DNA of 64,000 nt from Janthinobacterium fluminis (GTDB lineage: Bacteria > Pseudomonadota > Gammaproteobacteria > Burkholderiales > Burkholderiaceae_D): NCBI RefSeq assembly GCF_028595325.1, contig NZ_JAQQXR010000004.1, forward strand, positions 434,001 to 498,000. The letters are read 5' to 3'. Under the pieces are notes generated by a model. That model was not told the DNA's origin and did not search any database. It was given only the letters and a program-made list of their open reading frames with translations. Below are positions 44,861-56,275 of this stretch, piece by piece. A program made the translations under genes and the position numbers. Position 1 is the stretch's first letter. Each line of letters starts with the position of its first letter.

Positions 44861-46270
44861 TCAGAGATATTTAGCCAAACGGGCCAAAATAGTCTCGCGG
44901 CCGAACACTTGCAGCACGGCGTCGATGGCCGGGGTTTGCAACTGGCCCGTGACGATCAGGCGCAGCGGCATCGCCAGCAGCGGCATCTTCAAGGCGTGCG
45001 CGGCCAGCACTTCCTTGATCATCGCGGCCAGCGCCTCCTTGCTCCACTCGACGCTTTGGCAGCGCTCGGCGAACTGCGCCAGCGCCGGCTTGACCGCGTC
45101 GTTCAGGTGCTGCGCCAGCAGCGCCGCGTCGGGCTGCGGCGCGCGGTAGAACAGCATCGCCGCCGCCGCCAATTCGTTGACGGTGTTGACGCGCTCCTTG
45201 AGCATGCCCAGCACCAGCGCCAGATCCGGCGCGCCGTCGAACTGCGCGCCTTCGGCCAGCATCAGCGGACGGGCCAGCTCGGCCAGGCGGGCGTTGTCGG
45301 CCTGCTTAATATAGTGGTTGTTCAGCCAGGCCAGTTTTTCGTGGTTGAACTGGGCCGCCGACTTGGTCAGGTGGTTCAGGTTGAACCACTCGCAGAACTG
45401 CGCCATCGAGAACACTTCGTCGTCGCCGTGGCTCCAGCCCAGGCGCGCCAGATAGTTCAGCATCGCTTCCGGCAGATAGCCCTGGGCCGGGTAGTCCATC
45501 ACGCTGACGGCGCCGTGGCGCTTCGACAGCTTCTCGCCGTCGGCGCCGAGTATCATCGGCAGGTGGCCGTACAGCGGCAGCGGCGCGCCGATCGCGCGCA
45601 GGATGTTGATCTGGCGCGGCGTGTTGTTAACGTGGTCGTCGCCGCGCAGCACGTGGGTGATGCCCATGTCCCAGTCGTCGACGGCGACGCAGAAGTTGTA
45701 GGTCGGCGTGCCGTCCGGGCGCGCGATGACCAGGTCGTCCAGTTCGCGGTTCGAGATCGTGATCGTGCCTTTGACGACGTCGTCCCAGCTGACGTCGCCA
45801 TCGAGCGGGTTCTTGAAGCGCACCACCGGCTTGCGGTCGGCCGGCACGGCCGGCAGGGTCTTGCCCTCCTGCGGACGCCAGGTGCCATCGTAGCGCGGCT
45901 TTTCGCCGGCGGCGCGCATCCTTTCGCGCATCGCCTCGACTTCCTCGGGCGAGGAGTAGCACAGGTAGGCGCTGCCCTCCTTCAGCATGGCGGCGACGAC
46001 TTCGCGGTAACGCTCCATCCGCTGCATCTGGTAGAACGGGCCTTCGTCGTGCTCCAGACCGAGCCACTTCATGCCGTCGATGATCGCCTGCACGGCTTCC
46101 GGGGTCGAACGCTCCAGGTCGGTGTCTTCGATGCGCAGGATGAAGGTGCCGCCGAAGTGGCGCGCGAACGCCCAGGAGTACAGCGCGGTGCGGGCGCCGC
46201 CCAGATGAAGGTAGCCGGTCGGGCTGGGAGCGAAACGGGTGCGGACGGGCTTGGCGGATGCAGTGGTCAT
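44861..46270 (-). CDS. gltX: Glutamyl-tRNA synthetase
   Basis: Class I aminoacyl-tRNA synthetase, 469 residues, the normal bacterial length. The HIGH-type motif reads [16 protein letters not shown] at about 16-31, and the KMSKS-type motif [11 protein letters not shown] is near residue 246. The anticodon-binding helical domain fills the C-terminal third. It lies directly upstream of the tRNA-Ala/tRNA-Glu array on the same strand, so the enzyme and its tRNA may share a transcript. Confidence 0.96.
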   Translation of the reverse strand: MTTASAKPVRTRFAPSPTGYLHLGGARTALYSWAFARHFGGTFILRIEDTDLERSTPEAVQAIIDGMKWLGLEHDEGPFYQMQRMERYREVVAAMLKEGSAYLCYSSPEEVEAMRERMRAAGEKPRYDGTWRPQEGKTLPAVPADRKPVVRFKNPLDGDVSWDDVVKGTITISNRELDDLVIARPDGTPTYNFCVAVDDWDMGITHVLRGDDHVNNTPRQINILRAIGAPLPLYGHLPMILGADGEKLSKRHGAVSVMDYPAQGYLPEAMLNYLARLGWSHGDDEVFSMAQFCEWFNLNHLTKSAAQFNHEKLAWLNNHYIKQADNARLAELARPLMLAEGAQFDGAPDLALVLGMLKERVNTVNELAAAAMLFYRAPQPDAALLAQHLNDAVKPALAQFAERCQSVEWSKEALAAMIKEVLAAHALKMPLLAMPLRLIVTGQLQTPAIDAVLQVFGRETILARLAKYL

Positions 46271-46348
46271 CGAGGTAGTCAGGCTAAAAAGAGAAAGACG
46301 CCATTTTACCGCGTTGCCGCCGCCGCGCCACCATGCGCCGGCAAGCTT

Positions 46349-47260
46349 CTACAGCCGGCCGATCTGCGCTTCGATGCTGTCGGCCTGCTGCCGCAGCGCC
46401 TGCTCGAACACCGCCACCAGCTCCGAGAGCGGCCGGTGCAGCGGCTTGACGATGTTGACGGTGAACGGCAGCGACACGCTGAAGCGGCGGATCTGCAGCC
46501 CCTGCCCGGCGAAGTCGAGCGCCGTCAGGGGGTTGACGATGGCCAGGCCGACGCCCTCGCGCGCCATCGCGCACACCGAGGCGGCGCTGGGCGTGTCGAG
46601 CACCATGCGCCGCTCGACGCCGGCGCGGCGGAAAATTTCGTCGATCTGCTGGCGGTAGGGGTCGACCGCCGACAGGCTGATGAAGGGCTGGCCGGCGAAA
46701 TCGGCCGGCGCCAGCGCCGCCTTCGCCGCCAGCGGATGGCCATCGGGCAGCACGCAGACCTCGTCGACCGACATCAGGCGGCTCAGCACCGTGCCCGGCG
46801 GCGCGCTATCGACCTCGGTCAGGCCCAGGTCGTGGCGCTGGGCCGACAACCACTCCTCCAGCAAAGGCGACTCCTGCGGCGTGATGCTGACGCTCACCTT
46901 GGGAAACTGCGCGAGAAAGGGCCGGCAGGCCCGCGGCAGCAGGGCCTGGGCGAACACCGGCAGGCAGGCGATCGACAACTGGCCCTGCTCGAACTGGCGC
47001 AGCGAGGCCGCCGCGCTGACGATGCGCTCCAAGCCGAAATAGGCGCGCTGCACCTCCTCGAACAGTTGCAGCGCCTGCGCGCTCGGGCGCAGGCGGCCGC
47101 GCACGCGCTCGAACAGCGTCAGCTGCGTCAGGTATTCCAGGCGCGCCAGCTCGCGGCTGACGGTCGGTTGCGAGGTGTGCAGCATCTGCGCGGCGCCGGT
47201 CACGCTGCCGCAGGTCATGATGGCGCGGAATACCTCGATATGGCGAAGGGTAATGGACAT
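46349..47260 (-). CDS. lysR: LysR-family regulator, likely activator of lysA
   Basis: A 303-residue LysR-type regulator: winged HTH at about 5-63 (FRAIMTCGSVTGAAQMLHTSQPTVSRELARLE) and a periplasmic-binding-protein-like effector domain. It is divergent from lysA, which is the arrangement of LysR and its target in proteobacteria. By analogy it should activate lysA and respond to diaminopimelate and lysine. The 143-nt divergent gap (47261-47403) should hold its T-N11-A operator. Confidence 0.88.
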   Translation of the reverse strand: MSITLRHIEVFRAIMTCGSVTGAAQMLHTSQPTVSRELARLEYLTQLTLFERVRGRLRPSAQALQLFEEVQRAYFGLERIVSAAASLRQFEQGQLSIACLPVFAQALLPRACRPFLAQFPKVSVSITPQESPLLEEWLSAQRHDLGLTEVDSAPPGTVLSRLMSVDEVCVLPDGHPLAAKAALAPADFAGQPFISLSAVDPYRQQIDEIFRRAGVERRMVLDTPSAASVCAMAREGVGLAIVNPLTALDFAGQGLQIRRFSVSLPFTVNIVKPLHRPLSELVAVFEQALRQQADSIEAQIGRL

Positions 47261-47403
47261 GGCGGCAGGTTGGCGGGATCAGGCTATATCATAAATGAAT
47301 AAGGCAAGGCCAAATGGATATTTTATGTTTGAGGCGAAGCCGCCCATAATGGACCAATATACCGACACGGGCGCACGCCGCCCCCAGACAAAGAAAGCAC
47401 ACG

Positions 47404-48651
47404 ATGACGCGCATCTCAGAACAGACCCTGGCCCAGCTGGCGCAACAACACGGCACCCCCCTGTGGGTCTACGACGCCGCCCTGATACGCGAGCGCATCG
47501 CCCAGCTGTCCTCGTTCGACACCGTGCGCTTCGCCCAGAAAGCCTGCTCCAACATCCACCTGCTGGCGCTGATGCGCGAAGCGGGCGCCCACGTCGACGC
47601 CGTCTCGCTGGGCGAGATCGAGCGCGCGCTGCAGGCCGGCTTCACGACGGACGGCAGCGGCGGCGCCGCCGGCCTGGTCTTCACCTGCGACCTGTTCGAC
47701 CGCGCCACGCTGCGGCGCGTCGTCGAGGCGAAGGTGGAAGTGAACGCCGGCTCGATCGACATGCTGCACCAGCTGGGCGCGGTGTCGCCCGGCCACCGCG
47801 TCTGGCTGCGCATCAATCCCGGCTTCGGCCACGGCCACAGCAACAAGACCAACACGGGCGGCGAAAACAGCAAACACGGCATCTGGCACAGCGAACTGAA
47901 GGACGCGCTGGCGCTGATCCGCCAGTACGGCCTGCATCTGGTCGGCCTGCACATGCACATCGGCTCCGGCGTCGACTACAGCCACTTGCAGCAGGTCTGC
48001 GGCACGATGGTCGACCTGGTCACGGGCATGGGCCACGACGTCGAGGCCATTTCGACGGGCGGCGGCCTGTCGGTGCCCTACCGCGAAGGCGAGCAGCCGG
48101 TCGACACGGCCCACTACTTCGCGCTGTGGGACGCCGCCCGGAAGCAGATCGAAACCCACCTCGGCCATCCGGTGCGCATGGAAATCGAACCGGGGCGTTT
48201 CCTGGTGGCGGAGGCCGGCCTGCTGGTGACGGAGGTGCGCGCCACCAAGCAAATGGGCGGCAATCACTTCACCCTGCTCGACACCGGCTTCAGCGAATTG
48301 ATGCGCCCCGCCATGTACGGCAGCTATCACGAGATGACGGTGCTGGCGCGCGATGGCCGCGACCTGCGGGCGCAGGATGCGCGCGCGACCGTCGTCGGCG
48401 GCCCCTTGTGCGAGTCGGGCGACGTGTTCACCCAGTTGGAGGGCGGTGTGGTGGAGACGCGCCTGCTGCCGCGCGCACAGGTCGGCGATTACGTCGTCAT
48501 GCACGGCGCCGGCGCGTATGGCGCCTCGATGTCATCGAACTACAACAGCCGGCCGCACGCGGCGGAATACCTGGTCGACGGCGCGCAGTCGCGCCTGATC
48601 CGGCGCCGCCAGACGGTCGAGGAACTGATCGCGCTGGAACGGCTGGACTAA
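47404..48651 (+). CDS. lysA: Diaminopimelate decarboxylase
   Basis: PLP enzyme of the alanine-racemase fold that decarboxylates meso-diaminopimelate to lysine. The 415 residues have the PLP lysine at about K46 (RFAQKACSN), HMHIGSGV for cofactor contact, GGGLSVPY, EPGRFLVAEAG, and the C-terminal substrate motif GGPLCESGDVF with the catalytic Cys. It is divergent from the LysR regulator. Confidence 0.95.
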   Translation: MTRISEQTLAQLAQQHGTPLWVYDAALIRERIAQLSSFDTVRFAQKACSNIHLLALMREAGAHVDAVSLGEIERALQAGFTTDGSGGAAGLVFTCDLFDRATLRRVVEAKVEVNAGSIDMLHQLGAVSPGHRVWLRINPGFGHGHSNKTNTGGENSKHGIWHSELKDALALIRQYGLHLVGLHMHIGSGVDYSHLQQVCGTMVDLVTGMGHDVEAISTGGGLSVPYREGEQPVDTAHYFALWDAARKQIETHLGHPVRMEIEPGRFLVAEAGLLVTEVRATKQMGGNHFTLLDTGFSELMRPAMYGSYHEMTVLARDGRDLRAQDARATVVGGPLCESGDVFTQLEGGVVETRLLPRAQVGDYVVMHGAGAYGASMSSNYNSRPHAAEYLVDGAQSRLIRRRQTVEELIALERLD

Positions 48652-48657
48652 ACTGCG

Positions 48658-48690
48658 CCGGGGCCGGGTCCGGCAAACGGACCCTCCCCC
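48658..48690. terminator. Bidirectional terminator between lysA and the DUF4399 gene
   Basis: GGGTCCG and CGGACCC (48666-48684) pair around GCAAA, with CCGGGG/CCCCGG on the outside, in the gap between convergent genes. Confidence 0.6.
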
Positions 48691-48700
48691 GGGCAAGGAC

Positions 48701-49111
48701 TTACTTCACCGTCACCTTGATGGTGTTGCTCAAGCCCGCACCATACGACTGGTGCGCGCCGTTGGCGAACTGCAGCGTCAGCGTGTAGACGCCCGGCGCC
48801 AGCTTGACTTCCGTTTCCGTCTGGCCCTTGCCGAAATGCAGATGGGTGTCGTTGAACGGCACCGACTCGCCCTCCTTGATCGCCTCGGCGTTGATCAGCA
48901 GATGGTGGTGGCCGGTGTTGGCCGCCATCTCGCCGGCCGGCTTGACCTCCATGCCGTTCACGGCGAACTTCACCTTGAACGGACTGCTGACGGTGGCGCC
49001 GTTGACCGGCTCGACAAAGGCCACCGATTGCGCGAACGCGCTTGCCGCCACACAGCCGCTCACGGCGGCGCTCACCGCCAGGCGGCGCAGAAACAGAATC
49101 GTCTTACCCAT
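48701..49111 (-). CDS. DUF4399 domain-containing exported protein
   Basis: A 136-residue protein with a signal peptide (MGKTILFLRRLAVSAAVSGCVAASAFA-QSV). The mature part is a small beta sandwich of the DUF4399 type, with VEPVNGATVSSPFKVKF, the histidine cluster TGHHHLLIN and NDTHLHFGKGQTE. The histidines could bind metal, but the function is unknown. Its C-terminal GLSNTIKVTV fits the family. It sits between convergent lysA and apbC. Confidence 0.85.
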   Translation of the reverse strand: MGKTILFLRRLAVSAAVSGCVAASAFAQSVAFVEPVNGATVSSPFKVKFAVNGMEVKPAGEMAANTGHHHLLINAEAIKEGESVPFNDTHLHFGKGQTETEVKLAPGVYTLTLQFANGAHQSYGAGLSNTIKVTVK

Positions 49112-49141
49112 TAGTACAATCTCCTCGTTGATTACTCGTTT

Positions 49142-50230
49142 TTAATCGTTTTTGATGACGATGCTAGGGAACTTACTGGTTAAATCCTTGGCCTTTTCAG
49201 CCACTTTCACCGCGATCTTGCGCGCGATCTCTTTATACACGGCCGCCACCGGGCCGTCCGGCTCGGCGACGACCGTCGGGTTGCCGGAATCGGCCTGCTG
49301 GCGTATCGCCATCGTCAGCGGCAAGGCGCCGAGGAAGTCGACGCCGTATTCGCCGCACATCTTCTGCCCGCCGCCGGCGCCGAAAATCTCTTCCGCGTGG
49401 CCGCAGTTGGTGCAGATGTGGGTGCTCATGTTCTCCACGATGCCGAGGATGGGGATGCCGACCTTCTCGAACATCTTCAAGCCCTTGCGCGCGTCCAGCA
49501 GCGCGATGTCCTGCGGCGTCGTGACGATGACGGCGCCCGTCACCGGCACTTTTTGCGACAGCGTCAACTGGATGTCGCCCGTGCCCGGCGGCATGTCGAC
49601 GATCAGGTAGTCGAGGTCGCGCCAGTTGGTCTGCTCCAGCAACTGCTGCAGCGCCTGCGTGACCATCGGGCCGCGCCACACCATCGGCTCGCCCGGGTCG
49701 ATCATGAAACCGATCGACGACACTTGCAGGCCGTGGTTCTCCAGCGGCTCCATGGTCTTGCCGTCGGTGGTTTTCGGCTGCCCGCTGATGCCCAGCATCA
49801 TCGGCTGCGAGGGGCCGTAGATGTCGGCGTCGAGCATGCCGACCGAGGCGCCCTCGGCCGCCAGCGCCAGCGCCAGGTTGACGGCCGTCGTCGACTTGCC
49901 GACGCCGCCCTTGCCGGAGGCGACGGCGATGATGTTCTTCACGTTCGGCATCAACTTCAGGCCGCGCTGCACGGTGTGCGAAATAATCTTGGAATACACG
50001 TTGATGCTGACCTTGCCGGCGCCGGCCAGCGCCTGCAGCGGCGCCGCCACGCTGGCACGGATCGCCTCGAACTGGCTCTTGGCTGGATAGCCGAGCTCGA
50101 TGTCGAGCGCAATCCCGGCGCCGTCCACCTTCAGGTTCTTGACGGACTTGGAAGACAGGAAGTCCTTGCCGGTGTTCGGATCGATAACGAGAGAGAGTGC
50201 TGCCTTGACGTCTTCTACTGTGATGCTCAT
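49142..50230 (-). CDS. apbC: Iron-sulfur cluster carrier protein ApbC (Mrp)
   Basis: P-loop ATPase that carries and delivers Fe-S clusters; 362 residues. An N-terminal MIP18/DUF59 domain (about 1-85) is followed by the deviant Walker A GKGGVGKST near residue 106, DADIYGPSQP, VDMPPGTGD, and the cluster-binding pair CTNC near residue 270. All key features are intact. It is divergent from metG, the arrangement common in proteobacteria. Confidence 0.95.
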   Translation of the reverse strand: MSITVEDVKAALSLVIDPNTGKDFLSSKSVKNLKVDGAGIALDIELGYPAKSQFEAIRASVAAPLQALAGAGKVSINVYSKIISHTVQRGLKLMPNVKNIIAVASGKGGVGKSTTAVNLALALAAEGASVGMLDADIYGPSQPMMLGISGQPKTTDGKTMEPLENHGLQVSSIGFMIDPGEPMVWRGPMVTQALQQLLEQTNWRDLDYLIVDMPPGTGDIQLTLSQKVPVTGAVIVTTPQDIALLDARKGLKMFEKVGIPILGIVENMSTHICTNCGHAEEIFGAGGGQKMCGEYGVDFLGALPLTMAIRQQADSGNPTVVAEPDGPVAAVYKEIARKIAVKVAEKAKDLTSKFPSIVIKND

Positions 50231-50365
50231 GAAAATCTCCGTGTGTGATCCCGCAGTCTAGCGCAAAATTGACGAAAAATCAGGGCGGCCCGGCCCTCGC
50301 CGGATGTCCAGTCGGCCTTTCCGCTGGTAAAATGCATTTTTTACCCAAGCCAAAGTGCATCAATC

Positions 50366-52510
50366 ATGACTCGCAAGCTGTTCGTCACCACTGCCCTGCC
50401 ATACGCAAACGCCGCCTTCCACATTGGCCATATGATGGAATACATCCAGGCCGATATCTGGGTACGGTTCCAGCGAATGCAACGCGACGGTGCCGCGAAA
50501 CGCGAGGTGCACTTTGTCGGCGCCGACGACACCCACGGCACGCCGATCATGATCGCCGCCGAAAAAGAGGGCTTGACGCCGCAGGAATTCGTCGCCCGCA
50601 TCGCCGCCGGCCGCGCCCAGTACCTCGACGGCTTCCACATCGCCTTCGACAACTGGTACTCGACCGACTCGCCGGAAAACGTCGCCCTGTCCCAGGGCAT
50701 CTACCGCAAGCTGCGCGACACCGGCCTGATCGTCACCAAGACCGTCGACCGCTTCTACGACCCCGTCAAGGGCATGTTCCTGGCCGACCGCAACATCAAG
50801 GGCGAATGCCCGAAATGCGGCGCCAAGGACCAGTACGGCGACAACTGCGAAGTGTGCGGCGCCGCCTACCAGCCGACGGAACTGGTGCGGCCCTTCTCCG
50901 TCTTCACCGGCTCGACGCCGATCATGAAGCCGTCCGAGCAATATTTCTTCAAGCTGTCAGACCCGCGCTGCTTCGAATTCCTCAAGGATTGGCTGAACAC
51001 GCCCGGCCGCCTGCAGCCGGAAATGGTCAACAAGGTCAGCGAATGGCTGGGCGAGGCCGGCGAAAAACTGGCCGACTGGGACATTTCCCGCGACGCGCCC
51101 TACTTCGGCATCCCTATCCCCGACGCGCCGGGCAAGTTCTTCTACGTCTGGCTGGACGCGCCCGTCGGCTACCTGGCCAGCCTGAAGAACTACTGCGACA
51201 AGCAAGGCATCGACTTCGACGCGCTGCTGAACGACCCGGCCACCGAACAGATCCACTTCATCGGCAAGGACATCGTCTCCTTCCACCTGCTGTTCTGGCC
51301 GGCGATGCTGAAATTCGCCGGCCACCCGGTGATCGACAAGCTGACCGTCAACGTGCACGGCCACCTGACCGTCAACAACGAGAAGATGTCGAAGTCGCGC
51401 GGCACCGGCATCTCGCCGCTGCGCTACCTGAACCTGGGCATGAACCCGGAATGGCTGCGCTACTACATCGCCTTCAAACTCAACGCCAAAGTCGAAGACC
51501 TCGACTTCACCGGCGAAGACTTCGTGGCCCGCGTCAACAGCGACTTGATCGGCAAATACGTCAACATCGCCAGCCGCTGCGCCGGCTTCATCGCCAAGAA
51601 ATTCGACGGCAAACTGGCCGCCGGCCTGTCCGACGGCGCCCAGGCCTGGATCAAGCGCGCCCTGACCGTCAGCGTTGACGGCGGCGTCGGCGAACGCCAG
51701 GCCAGCATCGCCAAGCACTTCGAGCACCGCGAATTCGGCAAGGCCCTGCGCGAAATCATGGAAATCGCCGACATCACCAACCAGTACGTCGACGAAAACA
51801 AGCCGTGGATACTGGCCAAGGACGACGCCAAGCTCGCCGAGCTGCACGAGGTCTGCTCCACCGCGCTGATCCTGTTCCGCCAGCTGACGATCCTGCTGTC
51901 GCCGGTGCTGCCGGCCGTGGCCGCCAACGTCGCCGGCTTCCTCAACGACAGCGAACTGAGCTGGAGCGACACGGAAGTGGCCAGCGGCGCCGTCTACCAG
52001 AGCATGCTGGGCCGCGAGATCGGCGCCTACAACCACCTGATGACGCGGGTCGACGCGAAGATGGTCGAGGCGCTGTTCGACGCGCCGGCCCCGGTGGCCG
52101 CCCCGGCCGCGGACGCCGCGCCGGCCCTGCAGGCGTCGACGCCGGCTGGCGCCATCGAAGCGCTGGCGCCGGAAATCAAGATCGACGACTTCGCCAAGGT
52201 CGACCTGCGCATCGCCAAAATCGTCAAATGCGAACACGTCGAGGGCTCCGACAAGCTGCTGCGCCTGACCCTGGACGCCGGCGAAGGCCGCCTGCGCAAC
52301 GTCTTCTCCGGCATCAAGGCCGCCTACACGCCCGAAGAGCTGACCGGCAAGCTGACCGTGCTGGTGGCCAACCTGGCGCCGCGCAAGATGAAATTCGGCA
52401 TCTCCGAAGGCATGGTGCTGGCCGCCTCGGCCGCCGACGAACAGGCCAAGCCGGGCATCTACATCCTGAACCCGTGGCCGGGCGCAGAACCCGGCATGCG
52501 GATAGGCTAA
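50366..52510 (+). CDS. metG: Methionyl-tRNA synthetase
   Basis: Class I synthetase of 714 residues in the long form with a C-terminal dimerisation and tRNA-binding domain. The HIGH-type motif is [10 protein letters not shown] at about 13-22. A zinc knuckle with [18 protein letters not shown] lies at about 149-166, and KMSKSRG near residue 340. The EMAP/Arc1p-type domain (about 605-714, [26 protein letters not shown]) follows an Ala/Pro-rich linker. Confidence 0.96.
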   Translation: MTRKLFVTTALPYANAAFHIGHMMEYIQADIWVRFQRMQRDGAAKREVHFVGADDTHGTPIMIAAEKEGLTPQEFVARIAAGRAQYLDGFHIAFDNWYSTDSPENVALSQGIYRKLRDTGLIVTKTVDRFYDPVKGMFLADRNIKGECPKCGAKDQYGDNCEVCGAAYQPTELVRPFSVFTGSTPIMKPSEQYFFKLSDPRCFEFLKDWLNTPGRLQPEMVNKVSEWLGEAGEKLADWDISRDAPYFGIPIPDAPGKFFYVWLDAPVGYLASLKNYCDKQGIDFDALLNDPATEQIHFIGKDIVSFHLLFWPAMLKFAGHPVIDKLTVNVHGHLTVNNEKMSKSRGTGISPLRYLNLGMNPEWLRYYIAFKLNAKVEDLDFTGEDFVARVNSDLIGKYVNIASRCAGFIAKKFDGKLAAGLSDGAQAWIKRALTVSVDGGVGERQASIAKHFEHREFGKALREIMEIADITNQYVDENKPWILAKDDAKLAELHEVCSTALILFRQLTILLSPVLPAVAANVAGFLNDSELSWSDTEVASGAVYQSMLGREIGAYNHLMTRVDAKMVEALFDAPAPVAAPAADAAPALQASTPAGAIEALAPEIKIDDFAKVDLRIAKIVKCEHVEGSDKLLRLTLDAGEGRLRNVFSGIKAAYTPEELTGKLTVLVANLAPRKMKFGISEGMVLAASAADEQAKPGIYILNPWPGAEPGMRIG

Positions 52511-52520
52511 GGCGGACGGC

Positions 52521-53000
52521 ATGCACATCGTGGTGCGCGAAGCGACGGACGAAGATGCCCAACTGATCGCCGACCTGACGCGCGCGGCCTGGGCCGGCAA
52601 AGTCAGCGTCACCTCCAGCGGGCACCGCGAAACGGCGGTCCAGGTCGCCGAACACCTGCGCGCCGGCGGCGGCTTCATTCTGCTGGTCGACGAGACGCCG
52701 GTCGGCTCGGTGCGCTGGCTGCCGCTCGACAGCGACGCCGACGTCTGGGAAATCATGCGCATGGGCGTGCTGCCGACCCAGCGCGGCAGCAACCTCTCGC
52801 AACACCTGCTGGAGGCGGTGATACACCACGGCCTCGCCTCCGGCGTCGAGGAACTGCGGCTGGCCGTGCGCCTCGACCAGCCGAAACTGCGCGACTTCTA
52901 CACCGCCTACGCCTTCGAACTGGCCGAAGAGCTCGAATACTCCCACGCCAATCCGCTGGAACCGGCGCCGCTGGTCATGCGCCGCGCGCTGCGCTGCTAA
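52521..53000 (+). CDS. GNAT-family N-acetyltransferase
   Basis: A 159-residue single-domain GNAT. The acetyl-CoA region follows MRMGVLPTQRGSNLSQHLLEAVI, a variant of the R/QxxGxG/A signature (QRGSNL). The substrate is unknown. It starts 10 nt after metG, so it is probably co-transcribed, and abuts the convergent transporter with no intergenic base. Confidence 0.82.
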   Translation: MHIVVREATDEDAQLIADLTRAAWAGKVSVTSSGHRETAVQVAEHLRAGGGFILLVDETPVGSVRWLPLDSDADVWEIMRMGVLPTQRGSNLSQHLLEAVIHHGLASGVEELRLAVRLDQPKLRDFYTAYAFELAEELEYSHANPLEPAPLVMRRALRC

Positions 53001-53900
53001 CTAGCGCCGCGACGACACCACAATCCCCCCGACGATCAGCAAAAACGCCAAGGCGTGGTAGAGGCGCGGCGGCTCGCCGAGGAAGGCGGCCGACATCAAG
53101 GCGGCGAACAGCGGCGTCAAATTACTGAAAAAAGCCGCCACGCTGGGGCCGGCGCGCTGCACCCCGGCGCCCCAGCAGCGGAAGGCAATCACGGCCGGCC
53201 CCAGCGCCACATACGCCAGCGCGGCGGCCAAAGACCAGCTCCAGTGAATCTGCGCGGCGGTGAAGGCCCACTCCCCGGCCGCGAACGCGCCCGACCACAG
53301 CAGCCCGAACGCCACCTGCGCCAGCAAGAAACTGGCCCAATGCCCGCGCACATCGTCCGGCGCATTCACCCGCGTCAACAACCAGCTATACAAGGACCAG
53401 GCGATGGTCGCCAACACCATCAACGCATCGCCTAGGACGAGGCGCAACTCGAGCACATGGCGCAACTCGCCGCGCGCCAGCACCAGCACCACCCCGGCGA
53501 TCGACAACACGGCGCCGGCCACCTGCCTGCGCGCCACCGGCATGCCGAAAAACAGCCAGCCGGTGAGCAACATCCAGACCGGCATCCCGGCCGCGACCAG
53601 CGTGACATTAATCGGCGTCGAACTCCGCAGCGCCAGATACTGCAGCGCGTTATACAGCCCGATGCCCAGCAAACCGAGCACGGCGAAACGGCGCCAACGC
53701 AACCACAAACCGCTGCCGCGGCGGAAAATCGGCCCCGCCAGCGGCAGCAAAATGCACAAAGCAATCGACCAGCGCAGAAAATTCAACGTCATAGGCGGCA
53801 CCGCCTCATGCACGAGGCGCCCGACAATCGCATTACCCGCCCACAACAAAGGGGCGAGCACCAGCAAGCAAACCGTGGAAAGCGTCAAACGTTGCGTCAT
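53001..53900 (-). CDS. EamA/DMT-family transporter
   Basis: An inner-membrane permease of 299 residues with ten predicted helices in two EamA repeats, the second near residues 155-295. The last helices, AAFFSNLTPLFAALMSAAFLGEP, are typical of EamA exporters of metabolites. Substrate unknown. The ATG at 53900 (MTQRLTLSTV) is chosen because the extension upstream reads through repeat element B1. Confidence 0.87.
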   Translation of the reverse strand: MTQRLTLSTVCLLVLAPLLWAGNAIVGRLVHEAVPPMTLNFLRWSIALCILLPLAGPIFRRGSGLWLRWRRFAVLGLLGIGLYNALQYLALRSSTPINVTLVAAGMPVWMLLTGWLFFGMPVARRQVAGAVLSIAGVVLVLARGELRHVLELRLVLGDALMVLATIAWSLYSWLLTRVNAPDDVRGHWASFLLAQVAFGLLWSGAFAAGEWAFTAAQIHWSWSLAAALAYVALGPAVIAFRCWGAGVQRAGPSVAAFFSNLTPLFAALMSAAFLGEPPRLYHALAFLLIVGGIVVSSRR

Positions 53901-53927
53901 AAGCAAAGAAAAAGTTGCAAAACCCCG

Positions 53928-53999
53928 TGGGGTCAGGTCTAGACATGGCGGTTTTCCGGCCGGGCGGCGCAAAAACCGCCATGTCTAGACCTGACCCCA
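53928..53999. repeat. Palindromic repeat B1
   Basis: Perfect 28-bp arms starting TGGGGTCAGGTCTAGACA (53928-53955 and 53972-53999) around a 16-nt GC-rich loop, between the transporter start and DUF3460. The arms match those of B2. Confidence 0.9.
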
Positions 54000-54174
54000 A
54001 CCTTAATTTACGGCATGTTGAGGATAAACCATTTCGCCATGATTGCGAAAAATACCACAGTTTGCGCGCCGCGCCGGCCGTTTCAGCCGTTTCCTACGCC
54101 GCGGCCTGCGATAGAATTACCGCCGCGGCGCCCGGCGCGGTAAAATATCGATTGCTTCCCACCAATAAGATTAT

Positions 54175-54384
54175 ATGAAACTCAGCAAACAGTTCCAGTT
54201 GTATGAATCCGATCACACTTTGTTCATCAAGGCGTTGAAAGAGAAGAACCCGGGCATGGAAGAGGGCCAGCGCGCCGGCCGCGCCTTGTTGTGGGATAAG
54301 CCGCCAGTCAGCTTGAGCGAGCAGGAGCGCCAGATGGAATCGGCCGTCAAGCAGCAAGCTTACGTTTACCAGAACAAGATTTAA
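54175..54384 (+). CDS. DUF3460 family protein
   Basis: A 69-residue protein of the betaproteobacterial DUF3460 family, recognised by YESDHTLFIKALKEKNPGME and the ending AYVYQNKI. The function is unknown. It starts an operon with scpA (18-nt gap) and panC. A TAAAAT box at 54131-54136 may be part of its promoter. Confidence 0.85.
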   Translation: MKLSKQFQLYESDHTLFIKALKEKNPGMEEGQRAGRALLWDKPPVSLSEQERQMESAVKQQAYVYQNKI

Positions 54385-54402
54385 GCGCTCGGGGCGACCA
54401 GG

Positions 54403-55245
54403 ATGTTGCCAGATGATGCGGCGACAGTGACGAGCGCCGATCCGGCCCCCGCCCCGGCAGTCGATCCGGTCGGCTACGCGCGCCTGTATGGCGAGCCGCT
54501 GATGCGCATGCCGACGGATTTGTATATTCCGCCGGACGCGCTGGAAATTTTCCTCGAAGCGTTCGAGGGGCCGCTGGATTTGCTGCTGTATCTGATCCGC
54601 AAGCAAAACTTCAACATCCTCGACATCCCGATGGCGCAGGTCACGCTGCAGTATCTGAAGTATGTCGACCAGATCCGCGTGCACAATCTGGAGCTGGCCG
54701 CCGAGTATCTGTTGATGGCGGCGATGCTGATCGAGATCAAGTCGCGCATGCTGCTGCCCTCGCGCAAGAGCGACGTCGAGGACGACGCCGGCGACCCCCG
54801 CGCCGAGCTGGTGCGCCGCCTGCTCGAATACGAGCAGATCAAGCTGGCCGCCTACGACTTGAACACCATCCCCCAGCTGGAGCGCGACTTCATCCGGCCC
54901 GCCATCTTCATCGAGCAAAGCCTGACGGCGAGCTGGCCCGACGTCGAGCCGGCCGACCTGCAGGCGGCCTGGCTGGACGTGCTGAAACGCGCCAAGCTGA
55001 CCCAGCACCACAAGATCAGCCGCCAGGAACTGTCCGTGCGCGAGCACATGTCGAGCATCCTGCGCCAGTTGCAATCGGCCCGCTTCGTCGAATTCGCCGA
55101 CCTGTTCGACGTCGCCGGCGGCGTGCCCATCGTCGTCGTCAACTTCGTCGCCCTGCTGGAACTGGCCAAAGAAACCCTGATCGAAATTACGCAAGCCGAA
55201 CCGTTTGCGCCGATTTACGTGCGGCTCGCGTACTCGCCGGCCTGA
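54403..55245 (+). CDS. scpA: Segregation and condensation protein A
   Basis: Kleisin subunit of the SMC-ScpAB condensin, 280 residues. The family core is FEGPLDLLLYLIRKQNFNILDIPMAQVTLQYL at about 51-82, followed by ELAAEYLLMAAMLIEIKSRMLLP. The C-terminal winged-helix with FVALLELAKETLIEITQ ends the protein. The first 45 residues are an Ala/Pro-rich extension. It sits between DUF3460 and panC. Confidence 0.94.
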   Translation: MLPDDAATVTSADPAPAPAVDPVGYARLYGEPLMRMPTDLYIPPDALEIFLEAFEGPLDLLLYLIRKQNFNILDIPMAQVTLQYLKYVDQIRVHNLELAAEYLLMAAMLIEIKSRMLLPSRKSDVEDDAGDPRAELVRRLLEYEQIKLAAYDLNTIPQLERDFIRPAIFIEQSLTASWPDVEPADLQAAWLDVLKRAKLTQHHKISRQELSVREHMSSILRQLQSARFVEFADLFDVAGGVPIVVVNFVALLELAKETLIEITQAEPFAPIYVRLAYSPA

Positions 55246-55281
55246 GGCCGCCGCGCCGCTCCCTTCCCATTAGCGCATTAG

Positions 55282-56133
<852 letters not shown>

Positions 56134-56153
56134 GCGCCCGGCTTACCGGCCAC

Positions 56154-56271
56154 CAACAATGGGGTCAGGTCTAGACATGGCGGTTTTTCGTGATGAAAAC
56201 CGCCATGTCTAGACCTGACCCCATTGTTGTTTTTGGAAAAACCGCCATGTCTAGACCTGACCCCATTGTTG
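56154..56271. repeat. Palindromic repeat B2 and extra half copy B3
   Basis: Perfect 34-bp arms (56154-56187 and 56196-56229), starting CAACAATGGGGTCAGGTC, flank an 8-nt loop. After a 7-nt spacer the right arm is repeated at 56238-56271. The element fills the gap between convergent panC and the HDOD gene and could terminate both. Confidence 0.92.
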
Positions 56272-56275
56272 CTTG

